Positions 19,973 through 27,129 of a stretch of DNA of 40,949 bases are shown here, piece by piece. Origin of the DNA: Aquabacterium sp. (lineage in GTDB: Bacteria; Pseudomonadota; Gammaproteobacteria; Burkholderiales; Burkholderiaceae_C); contig NZ_JACMNS010000006.1 in NCBI RefSeq assembly GCF_014378415.1, positions 1 to 40,949 on the forward strand, read 5' to 3'. A program made the position numbers and the translations under genes. Below the pieces are notes generated by a model. That model did no database searches and had not been told where the DNA came from. It saw nothing but the letters and a program-made list of their open reading frames with translations. Position 1 is the stretch's first letter; each line of letters begins with the position of its first letter.

Positions 19973-20550
19973 ACACCTACCTGTGCGATGTGAGCGACAA
20001 AGCCTCGGTGGTGGCCTTTGTGGCTTTGGTGTCCGCAGCCTTCCTTGACATCAAGTTGTTGGTCAGCAACGCGGGCCGATTGCGCGAGCTGGACTTCACG
20101 CAAGCCGATTTGTTGCAGCAGGATCTGACGCAAGAGATCCGCGCCAACCTGGAGGGCAGCATTCACATCACGGCAGGATTTTTGCCTGCCTTACGCGCAT
20201 CTACCCCATCTCGCATCATCATGGTGAGCTCGGGCTTTGGCTTGTTACCCGCCACGCGCGCACCGATTTACTCGGCGTCCAAGGCGGGCTTGCAAAGTTT
20301 CACCAAGGCGCTTCGGCGCCAACTGGACGGGCAGGGCATCACCATCACCGACGTGGCCTCGCCTTCGGTGGACACCCCCGCCACGGCACATTACCAAGCC
20401 AACAAGATCTCGCCGGAGCAGGTGGTGGCGTTGACCTTGGCCGCCGCCTGGCGGGGCCAAGCAGAGGTCTACCCGGGCATGGCGCGTTGGCTGCCTTTGA
20501 TGATGCGATTGGCGCCTGGTCTGATCGCGCGCATCGTGGCCAAAGGCTGA
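19960..20550 (+). pseudogene. short-chain dehydrogenase lacking its N-terminal NAD-binding motif
   Basis: This 196-residue frame starts at an ATG that is actually part of the GGDEF RYGGD codons. SDR homology begins at about residue 4 with CDVSDKASV, continuing through LVSNAGRLRELDF (NAG motif), the catalytic Ser in IIMVSSGFG, the YxxxK pair (YSASKAGLQSF) and a C-terminal tail typical of SDRs acting on hydrophobic substrates. The first 50 or so residues, including the TGxxxGxG cofactor loop, are missing. The downstream body is otherwise undamaged, consistent with one recent deletion that joined it to the GGDEF stump. Cofactor binding, and so activity, is very unlikely. Confidence 0.82.
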
Positions 20551-20699
20551 GTCAGCTTGTTGTTTGTCGTTAAATGGCAAGTCACCGGGTAAGTCCGCAC
20601 CCACAAAGCCAATGATTGGCCGCTTCAGCCCATGCGGCCATGGACCCATGGGCCTAGCATCTGGGCAACTCCAATCTGCCCGCGCACGCCAGGTCCACC

Positions 20700-21575
20700 A
20701 TGAACATCTATCGCCAATTTCTCTGTGCCTTGACGCTCGCCGCTTGTGCCCTGGTGGCCACGCAAGCGCAGGCCGCCGACCATGAACGCGGCCCAGACCC
20801 CACGGCTGCGCTGCTGAATGCGACAGGGCTTTATGCGGTAAGCGCCTTCAAGATCTCGAAGGCCGATGCCAAAAGCCACAACTATGGTGGCGCCACCGTG
20901 TACTACCCGAATGCACCAGGAGAAACCTTCGGCGTGGTGGCCATGACGCCCGGCTTCCTCGCCTTCCAGGCGGTCTATGAAACGCTGGTGAAGAAGGTGG
21001 CGTCTCACGGATTTGTGGTGATCAACCTGGACAGCGTGGCAAGCCTTGACCAGCCTGATACGCGCGCCGTTGCCGTGGCCGGCGCTTTGCAGCATGTGGT
21101 TGATCTTGCCCAGGTGGGGCAAGTGCCCTATGCCATCGTGACCGATGTGAGGCGCCGCGCCGTGATGGGCAACTCCATGGGGGGCGGGGCGGTGCTGAGC
21201 GCGGCGGTGGCCGACAACACGCTCAAGGCAGTTGTCGCCCTTCAACCCTGGCACACCACCAAGAGCTTTGCAGGCGACACGGTTCCGACGTTGATCGTGG
21301 CTTGTGAGAAAGACACCATCGCACCGAACAAGACGCACTCGGATCAGTTTTATGCCAGCTTGAATCCCTTGCTGCCACGCGCCGAAATCGAGGTCATAGG
21401 TGCCAGCCACTTGTGCTCCACCTTCCTCGCCAGCAAGGCGCAGTTGGCCACTGCGGGCAAGGCCTCGGTGGCCTGGCTCAAGCGCTTCCTGGACGACGAC
21501 ATGCGTTACGACGCCATGGTCAAGGGGGGCATCAACGAAGGTGAGTTCAGCCGCTTCGTGGTCGAAGGGTTCTAA
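20700..21575 (+). CDS. secreted PETase-like polyester hydrolase (alpha/beta hydrolase)
   Basis: This 291-residue serine hydrolase is similar to Ideonella sakaiensis PETase along most of its length: RGPDPTAALLNA, TVYYP, ASHGFVVINLDS, LDQP, MGGG, VPTLIVACEKDTIAP, VAWLKRFLDDDMRY. The triad is Ser159 (GNSMGGG), Asp205 and His237 (GASHLC). Cys202 and Cys239 match the PETase-type disulfide beside the active site (C203-C239). Met160 and Trp184 match M161 and W185. Departures are Phe86 for Y87, Asn158 for W159, Leu238 for S238, and the cutinase-like pair His213/Phe217 where PETase has S214/I218. The C-terminal disulfide of PETase is absent. A signal peptide ends near AQA-A (residues 24-26); LAAC at 13-16 could also be read as a lipobox. 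PET activity is not implied by sequence alone. Confidence 0.9.
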   Translation: MNIYRQFLCALTLAACALVATQAQAADHERGPDPTAALLNATGLYAVSAFKISKADAKSHNYGGATVYYPNAPGETFGVVAMTPGFLAFQAVYETLVKKVASHGFVVINLDSVASLDQPDTRAVAVAGALQHVVDLAQVGQVPYAIVTDVRRRAVMGNSMGGGAVLSAAVADNTLKAVVALQPWHTTKSFAGDTVPTLIVACEKDTIAPNKTHSDQFYASLNPLLPRAEIEVIGASHLCSTFLASKAQLATAGKASVAWLKRFLDDDMRYDAMVKGGINEGEFSRFVVEGF

Positions 21576-21593
21576 GACAGCCCCCTGTTCTGT

Positions 21594-21629
21594 GGGCGTG
21601 TTTCCCCTCGCTTCAGAGGGAAAACGCCC
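21594..21629 (+). terminator. hairpin between PETase-like and lipase genes
   Basis: GGGCGT-G-TTTCCC (21594-21606) pairs with GGGAAAACGCCC (21618-21629): 12 bp with a single bulged G and an 11-base loop. It sits 19 bp after the PETase-like stop codon. Only a short, interrupted T-run follows. It probably separates the two hydrolase genes into independent transcripts. Confidence 0.5.
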
Positions 21630-21684
21630 AACTATTTGAATTGCACCTGACCTTCCAATTGATTTAAACCCGCTAAGGAACAAC

Positions 21685-22908
21685 ATGAATCGAACCGTGA
21701 ACCGCCTGACCACCATCGCCGGCCTCGCCTGCGCTGGTGCCTTGTCCATGACGACGCTTGTCCAGGCCCAACAGGTCTATCCCACAGTCGACGCCAAACT
21801 CAAGCCCACCGCCGACGCCTTCTACACCTCGCCCACCAGCGGCGAGCTGGCCGCCGAGGTCCCCGGCAACGTGCTGCGCTACCGCGCACTGCCAGCCGCT
21901 TCGCTGGGCACCAGCCTCAAAGAAGGCTGGCAGGTGATGTACCGCTCGACGAACACCAAGAACCAGCCCGTGGCCATGGTCACGACCGTTCTGATCCCCA
22001 AGGCTGCCCCTGCAACCGGTCGCAAGCTGCTGTCTTACCAATCCTTCTACGACAGCCTCACGCTGGACTGCTCACCTTCTGGTCAGGCCACGTCCAACAC
22101 GCTGCTGGAAAAGACTTTCTTCCAATCGGCGCTGAACAAGGGTTACATCGTGACCATGGCCGACTATGAAGGCCTGGAATCACAATGGATCGTCGCCAAG
22201 AACAGCGGCCAGGGCGTGCTCGACGGCATCCGCGCCACACTGAGGTTCAGCAACAGCGGTCTGAATGCATTGACGCCCGTGGGCATGTTGGGCTACTCCG
22301 GCGGCGGCTTTGCCACGGCCTGGGCCGCTGAGCTGGCGGCGGGCTACGCGCCTGAGCTGAAGATCATCGGCGCTGCGCAAGGCGGCTTGCCCGTCAACCC
22401 CATCAATGTGGCCAAGAAGGTCGATGGCGGTTTCTGGGCGGGTGCCTACCTGGGTGCGGTGGTGGGCTTGTCGCGCGCTTATCCCGAGCTCAAGGTCGAG
22501 GACTACGCCACGCCCGAAGGCATTGTGGCCATCAAGGACATCGGCACACGCTGCCTGACAGGTTCGCCCAATCTGCTGACGGCCTATGCCTACAAGAAGG
22601 GCTCTGACCTGTTGAAGGATCCCAACTTCCTGAACCTGCCCGAGATGCAAGCCATCAACCGCGAAAACACCATGGGCCAGAACACGCCCAAGATCCCGCT
22701 CCAAATCTTTCAAAGCATTGGTGATCAAGTGATGCCCATCGCTGACGTGGACAGCCTGGCGGCCTACTACTGCGCCAACAACGCCACGCTGGAATACAAG
22801 CCAGTCGCCGGCACAGACCACGTTCTGGGCGCCATGGGCTTGAGTGGTGGTTTGACCTACCTGCTGAACCGTTTCGACGGCAAGGTGGCGCCGAACAACT
22901 GCAAGTAA
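21685..22908 (+). CDS. secreted lipase/esterase of the secretory lipase (LIP) family
   Basis: This 407-residue exported hydrolase has a Sec signal peptide (hydrophobic IAGLACAGALSMTTLVQA, cleavage near VQA-Q, residue 28). The mature protein follows the secretory-lipase pattern: an N-terminal lid-like region, the nucleophile elbow GYSGGG (Ser205), acid Asp347 in SIGDQVMP and His379 in GTDHVLG. Four or more Cys residues allow disulfides. A good ribosome binding site (AAGGA) precedes the ATG. It follows the PETase-like gene after a hairpin. Likely substrates are lipid or polyester esters; the family also contains carboxylesterases of unknown specificity. Confidence 0.87.
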   Translation: MNRTVNRLTTIAGLACAGALSMTTLVQAQQVYPTVDAKLKPTADAFYTSPTSGELAAEVPGNVLRYRALPAASLGTSLKEGWQVMYRSTNTKNQPVAMVTTVLIPKAAPATGRKLLSYQSFYDSLTLDCSPSGQATSNTLLEKTFFQSALNKGYIVTMADYEGLESQWIVAKNSGQGVLDGIRATLRFSNSGLNALTPVGMLGYSGGGFATAWAAELAAGYAPELKIIGAAQGGLPVNPINVAKKVDGGFWAGAYLGAVVGLSRAYPELKVEDYATPEGIVAIKDIGTRCLTGSPNLLTAYAYKKGSDLLKDPNFLNLPEMQAINRENTMGQNTPKIPLQIFQSIGDQVMPIADVDSLAAYYCANNATLEYKPVAGTDHVLGAMGLSGGLTYLLNRFDGKVAPNNCK

Positions 22909-22932
22909 GGTTGAAGCGAAACATGTGTCAAA

Positions 22933-22959
22933 CTTCCTGAAACCCCAAGTTTCAGGAGG
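22933..22959 (+). promoter_or_regulatory. hairpin that would mask the ribosome binding site of the GFA gene
   Basis: CTTCCTGAAAC (22933-22943) pairs with GTTTCAGGAGG (22949-22959), 11 bp with one G-T wobble and a 5-base loop. The 3' arm contains the whole Shine-Dalgarno sequence AGGAGG (22954-22959), which is 6 bases from the GFA start codon. In RNA the fold would block ribosome access. It could also slow transcription leaving the lipase gene, although no T-run follows. Confidence 0.55.
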
Positions 22960-22965
22960 GCGGTC

Positions 22966-23376
22966 ATGCACCGTGGCAGCTGCCTCTGCGGAGGCGTTAC
23001 CTTCACCGTGTCCGGCGATCTGCCGCCGATCCAGGTCTGCCACTGCGGCCAATGCCGCCGTGCGCAGGGCACGCCTTTCGTCACCAACATCCCGTTGGAC
23101 GAATCGCAGGTGGATTGGCTTTCTGGCATCAGCCTGATCCAGCGGTACGAGTCATCACCTGGCAAGTACCGCTGCTTTTGCAAGACCTGCGGCTCGCCCT
23201 TGTTCAGCCAGCGCAGCTCACTGCCGGGTGTGTTGCGCCTGCGGGTGGGCACGCTTCAAGGGCATGTCAAATCCAAAGTTGGCATCCACATTCACGATGC
23301 ATCCAGGGCCAATTGGTGGACGCCACAAGATGACGCCCACGCGCCCAGGCATGACGAGAATGGCCCAGCCGCATGA
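22966..23376 (+). CDS. GFA-family (CENP-V/GFA domain) zinc protein
   Basis: This 136-residue protein has the GFA fold's Zn-binding Cys pattern: SCLCGGVTF near the start, CHCGQCRRAQG around residue 25 and CFCKTCGSPLF near residue 70. The family is named for glutathione-dependent formaldehyde-activating enzyme, but most bacterial members have no proven reaction. The C-terminus (DASRANWW) is also typical of the family. The gene has a strong ribosome binding site that lies inside a predicted hairpin. It may be read through from the lipase gene 57 bp upstream; a functional link to the esterases is not evident. Confidence 0.88.
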   Translation: MHRGSCLCGGVTFTVSGDLPPIQVCHCGQCRRAQGTPFVTNIPLDESQVDWLSGISLIQRYESSPGKYRCFCKTCGSPLFSQRSSLPGVLRLRVGTLQGHVKSKVGIHIHDASRANWWTPQDDAHAPRHDENGPAA

Positions 23377-23399
23377 AATATCGCTTGGCCCCGGATCCT

Positions 23400-23930
23400 C
23401 CAACATGATCCGGCCGTCTACCACCTAGGCATCCGCCAGTTGCCTGGCCATGATCCGCCACCTCGCGCCCATTCACGATGGTCCATGCTGTCGTCTGGCC
23501 ATGGCACATCAGCAGCGAGGTCACCGGGTCGTGTACGGCGCTACTGGCCATGCCCAAGGTGCGCAGGATGTGGTTTCGCGCTCGACCAGGTGGTCGGGTG
23601 GCAGACCGCCAGCGCTCTCGCCCACGCTCATGCTGCCCCGGCTGGCCATGAAGCGGATGCCGATCTCTTGCGCGGCGGCGATGCTGTCGTCCAGCCTGAC
23701 GCCGTTGGGGTAGAGCGTACGCAGCCAGCCAAACAGCTCGGCGTTCTGCGCGGCGGGGATGGCCCGCGTCAGGCTTTGGACCATGTGGTGGGGCGGGTTC
23801 ACCAAGCCTGGGATGACGATGTGGCCACGTGCGTCGATGGTCTGGGTGGCCTGGGCGAGCAATTCGGGCGGAAGGTCGGCCGTGGGGCCGGCGGCCACGA
23901 TCTCGCTGCCTTTGAGCAGCACGGCGTCAG
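23400..23930 (-). pseudogene. relic of an 8-oxoguanine-deaminase-like amidohydrolase
   Basis: Three separated pieces of one amidohydrolase follow xdhC. Piece 1 (about 23930-23710) has DAVLLKGSEIVAAGPTADLP and GHIVIPGLVN with the metal-site HH pair, but lacks the first 25 or so residues. Piece 2 (about 23710-23575), in the same frame, has PNGVRLDDSIAAAQEIGIRF and RGSMSVGESAGGLPPDHLVE; some 30 residues are missing at the LYP join. Piece 3 (about 23560-23400), in another frame, is the C-terminal tail (HDPVTSLLMCHGQTTAW, IVNGREVADHGQ); the catalytic centre between pieces 2 and 3 is gone. The family deaminates 8-oxoguanine to urate, and related members act on s-triazines. Its place after xdhC fits a former purine gene. 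Confidence 0.85.
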
Positions 23931-24799
23931 TCCTGTGGTGATGTTGAGGTGTGTTGCAACAGCTGCGCGAGCACGGCGATGGCAATGACGGCGGGCTCTT
24001 TGCCAATCACGCCGGGCAGGCCGATGGGGCAGGTCAGGCGGGCCAGCGTTTCAGGTGTGATGCCTTGCTCAGCCAGGCGGTGCAGGAACTTGGCGCGTTT
24101 GGTCTGCGAGCCGATCAGACCGGCGAAGCGGAAGTCGCCGCGGCGCAGTACGGCATCGATGATGCGCAGGTCCAGGTCGTGGCGGTGGGTCAGCACCAGG
24201 TGGCAGGCCTTGGTTGGCGCGTCGTGCACCTCATGCTCTGCGGCCTCGGTGGCCATCCACTGGATGTGCGGCGGCAGGCTGGCCAGCATCTCAAGGGTGG
24301 GCAGGCCGGGTTGCTCGGCGTTGGGCAGGCTGGCATCTTCAGCGCGCTCATCGATCCAGCGCACGGTGCAGTCCAGGTCCACCAGCAGGCGCACGATGGC
24401 CTGGCCCACGTGGCCGGCGCCGTGCAGTTCCAGGTGAAAGCGGGGTGGGGGCAGGGCCCAGTTGGCCAGCGTGGCTTCGTTCAAAGGTGCAAAGCGCAGT
24501 GTCACCACGCCACCACAGCATTGGCCCAGCGTGGGGCCCAGCGCAAAGGTGCGGGTCCACGGGGCCGTGGGCTGGGTGTTCTCTTGCAAGGCATGGCGCG
24601 CCAGGTCAATGGCCTGCCATTCCAGGTGGCCGCCGCCGATGGTGCCGTCAACCTGATCCGTGGACACCAGCATGCGCGTGCCAGTGCCGCGTGGGGTCGA
24701 GCCTTTGATCTCGTCCACCGAGATGACCAAGGCATGGCGCTGGGCCGCCCACCATTGCTTGGCGGTGCGTCGCAGGGCCCGTGCGCTCAGGCTGCTCAT
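23927..24799 (-). CDS. xdhC: xanthine dehydrogenase accessory protein XdhC
   Basis: XdhC binds molybdenum cofactor, promotes its sulfuration and inserts it into XdhB. The 290-residue protein shows the N-terminal XdhC domain (ISVDEIKGSTPRGTGTRMLV, GTIGGGHLE, LGQCCGG) and a C-terminal Rossmann domain (LHGAGHVGQAIVRLL; LIGSQTKRAKF; CPIGLPGVIGKEPAVIA). Length and both ends match the family. It follows xdhB by 5 bp in the order A-B-C. Its last codons abut the 5' stump of the deaminase relic, which lies in a different frame. Confidence 0.95.
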   Translation of the reverse strand: MSSLSARALRRTAKQWWAAQRHALVISVDEIKGSTPRGTGTRMLVSTDQVDGTIGGGHLEWQAIDLARHALQENTQPTAPWTRTFALGPTLGQCCGGVVTLRFAPLNEATLANWALPPPRFHLELHGAGHVGQAIVRLLVDLDCTVRWIDERAEDASLPNAEQPGLPTLEMLASLPPHIQWMATEAAEHEVHDAPTKACHLVLTHRHDLDLRIIDAVLRRGDFRFAGLIGSQTKRAKFLHRLAEQGITPETLARLTCPIGLPGVIGKEPAVIAIAVLAQLLQHTSTSPQD

Positions 24800-24804
24800 G
24801 GTGA

Positions 24805-27129
24805 TCAGGCCCGTGCGGCCTTGACGGCATCGACCGCGTCGAGGATGGCCTCGGGCGTGGCGGGTGCGCGCAAAGGTGGGTCGATGTCATGGCCGCCTAC
24901 GCTCGACACCGCATCGCGGATTGCCAAAAACACCGAGAAGGGCAGCAGCAAGGGCGGCTCGCCCACGGCTTTGGACCGGTGGATGGTGTCTTCCACGTTG
25001 ATGTTGTCGAACAGCTTGACACGGAAGTCGGCCGGGCAGTCGCTGGCGGTGGGGATCTTGTAGGTCGAGGGTGCGTGCGTCATCAGTCGGCCCGACTCAG
25101 GGTGCCAGTACAGCTCTTCGCTGGTGAGCCAGCCCATGCCCTGGATGAAGCCACCTTCGATTTGGCCGATGTCCACGGCCGGGTTGATGGACTGGCCCGC
25201 GTCGTGCAGCACTTCGGCGCGCAACAGCCTCCACTCGCCGGTCAGCGTGTCCACCAGCACTTCGCTCACAGCCGCGCCATAGGCGAAGTAGAAGAAGGGT
25301 CGGCCCTGCATGGTGGTGCGGTCCCAGTGCAGTTTGGGCGTGGTGTAGAAGCCGTCGGACCACAGTTGGATGCGGGCAAAGTAGGCTTCGCTGATGACCT
25401 GTTCGAAGGACAGTTTCTGCGAGCCGATTTCCACCTGGTCGTCCACGAAGCGCACGGCATCCTCTGGCACCTGTTCGCGGTCGGCCAGGAACTTCGTCAG
25501 CCGCTCAATGATCTGCCGCGCTGCATCGGCGGCGGCCTTGCCGTTCAGGTCGGATCCTGTGGACGCGGCCGTGGCCGAGGTGTTGACCACCTTGGCTGTG
25601 TCGGTGGCGGTGACGCGCACGCGGGCCATGCTGACGCCCAGGGTGTGCGCCACCATTTGCGCCACTTTAGTGTTCAGGCCTTGCCCCATCTCGGTGCCGC
25701 CGTGGTTCACCAGCACGCTGCCATCGGTGTAGATGTGCACCAGGGCGCCAGCCTGGTTCAGGTGCACCACATTGAATGAGATGCCGAACTTGAGCGGCGT
25801 CAGGGCCAGACCTTTTTTCAACACCGGGCTGCAGGCGTTGAATGCTTCTAAAGACTGGCGGCGCGCTCGGTAATCGCTGCTGGCCACCAACTCATCAATC
25901 AAAGGGCGCAGCACATTGTCTTCAACCGTCTGGCCATAGGGCGTGACGTTGTTCTCTTGCAAGCCATAGAGGTTGGCCAGGCGCACGTCCAGCGCATCCA
26001 GCTTGAGCTTGCGGGCGATGCTGTCCAGTGCCACCTCCACCGCCAGCGCGCCTTGGGGCCCGCCAAAGCCACGGAAGGCGGTGTTGCTTTGCGTGTTGGT
26101 GCGCGCGCAGTAGCCGTGCATGCTCACGTTCGGCAGCCAGTAGGCGTTGTCGAAGTGGCACAGGGCGCGCGTCATCACCGGGGGCGACAGGTCGGCCGAC
26201 CAACCTGCGCGCGAGACCATGTTCACCTCGGCGGCCAGGATGCGGCCCTGGTCATCGTGGCCGATCTCATAGTCGTGGATGAAGCAATGGCGCCTGCCCG
26301 TGATCATGAAATCGTCGTCGCGGTCCACGCGCAGCTTGACCGGCCGCTTGAGCTTTCGGGCTGCGATGGCCGCGATGCAGGCGAACACGGCCGATTGCGA
26401 TTCCTTGCCGCCAAAGCCGCCACCCATGCGCCGGCATTCGACCTGGATGTGGTGCGAGTGCAGGCCCAGCGCGTGCGCGATGTGGTGCTGCATCTCGCTG
26501 GGGTGTTGCGTGGAGCAGTGCACCAGCATGCCGTTGTTCTCGCGCGGGATGGCGTACGAGATCTGGCCTTCCAGGTAGAACTGCTCTTGCCCACCCAGGT
26601 AGAAGCGATCCTTCAAACGGTGCGGTGCCTGGGCCATCGCGCCGGCAGCATCGCCGCGCTTGAGGTGCATGGGCGGCACCACGTAGGACTCGGCGGCGTG
26701 GGCCGCTTCGATGGTCAGCAGCGAAGGCAGGGCTTCGACCTGGATGACGTCCTTGGCGCGGGCCGCAGCACGGCGCGCCGATTCACGGTCAGTGGCGATG
26801 ACGGCGAACACCGGGTGGCCCAGGAAGTGCACTTCGCCATCGGCCAGGATGGGCTCGTCGTGGATGATGGCGCCGCAGTCGTTCTTGCCGGGCACATCCT
26901 GGGCAGTCAGCACCGCGACCACGCCGGGCATGGCTTTGATGGTGGCCACGTCAACGCCAAGCAATCGTCCATGTGCCACGGGCGACAGGCCCAGGGCACA
27001 GTGCAGGGTGCCTGCCAGCTCGGGCAGGTCGTCGATGTACGGGGCGGCACCCGCCACGTGCAGGTGGGCGGACTCGTGCGGCAGGGATTGGCCAGCTGCC
27101 GTGGCGGTCTTCATCGTCAGGCGGTCCAT
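24805..27129 (-). CDS. xdhB: xanthine dehydrogenase large subunit (molybdopterin-binding)
   Basis: This 774-residue catalytic subunit hydroxylates hypoxanthine and xanthine to urate at a Mo centre. It starts with the usual HESAHLHVAGAAPYIDD segment and contains the QEQFYLEGQ loop, the GGGFGGKE molybdopterin loop, the GRRHCFIHDYEIGHD stretch and FRGFGGPQG. Near the C-terminus, AVGEPPLLLPF contains the catalytic Glu. It overlaps xdhA by 13 bp if ATG 27129 is used; ATG 27114, 2 bp after the xdhA stop, is an equally possible start that removes five residues. It works with XdhA as an (alpha-beta)2 heterotetramer in the cytoplasm. Confidence 0.96.
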   Translation of the reverse strand: MDRLTMKTATAAGQSLPHESAHLHVAGAAPYIDDLPELAGTLHCALGLSPVAHGRLLGVDVATIKAMPGVVAVLTAQDVPGKNDCGAIIHDEPILADGEVHFLGHPVFAVIATDRESARRAAARAKDVIQVEALPSLLTIEAAHAAESYVVPPMHLKRGDAAGAMAQAPHRLKDRFYLGGQEQFYLEGQISYAIPRENNGMLVHCSTQHPSEMQHHIAHALGLHSHHIQVECRRMGGGFGGKESQSAVFACIAAIAARKLKRPVKLRVDRDDDFMITGRRHCFIHDYEIGHDDQGRILAAEVNMVSRAGWSADLSPPVMTRALCHFDNAYWLPNVSMHGYCARTNTQSNTAFRGFGGPQGALAVEVALDSIARKLKLDALDVRLANLYGLQENNVTPYGQTVEDNVLRPLIDELVASSDYRARRQSLEAFNACSPVLKKGLALTPLKFGISFNVVHLNQAGALVHIYTDGSVLVNHGGTEMGQGLNTKVAQMVAHTLGVSMARVRVTATDTAKVVNTSATAASTGSDLNGKAAADAARQIIERLTKFLADREQVPEDAVRFVDDQVEIGSQKLSFEQVISEAYFARIQLWSDGFYTTPKLHWDRTTMQGRPFFYFAYGAAVSEVLVDTLTGEWRLLRAEVLHDAGQSINPAVDIGQIEGGFIQGMGWLTSEELYWHPESGRLMTHAPSTYKIPTASDCPADFRVKLFDNINVEDTIHRSKAVGEPPLLLPFSVFLAIRDAVSSVGGHDIDPPLRAPATPEAILDAVDAVKAARA

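Noticed and set aside
20630-20665. CCATGG-rich partial inverted repeat upstream of the PETase-like gene
   Set aside because: The pairing is imperfect and no known operator type fits; not reported as a site.
20700-20780. PETase-like protein as a lipoprotein (LAAC at residues 13-16)
   Set aside because: The hydrophobic stretch continues past the Cys to a standard AQA cleavage site, so an ordinary Sec signal peptide is more likely; noted as an alternative only.
20625-21749. 374-codon minus-strand frame opposite the PETase-like gene
   Set aside because: It is antisense to a gene with signal peptide, triad and disulfide residues; its own translation shows no domain.
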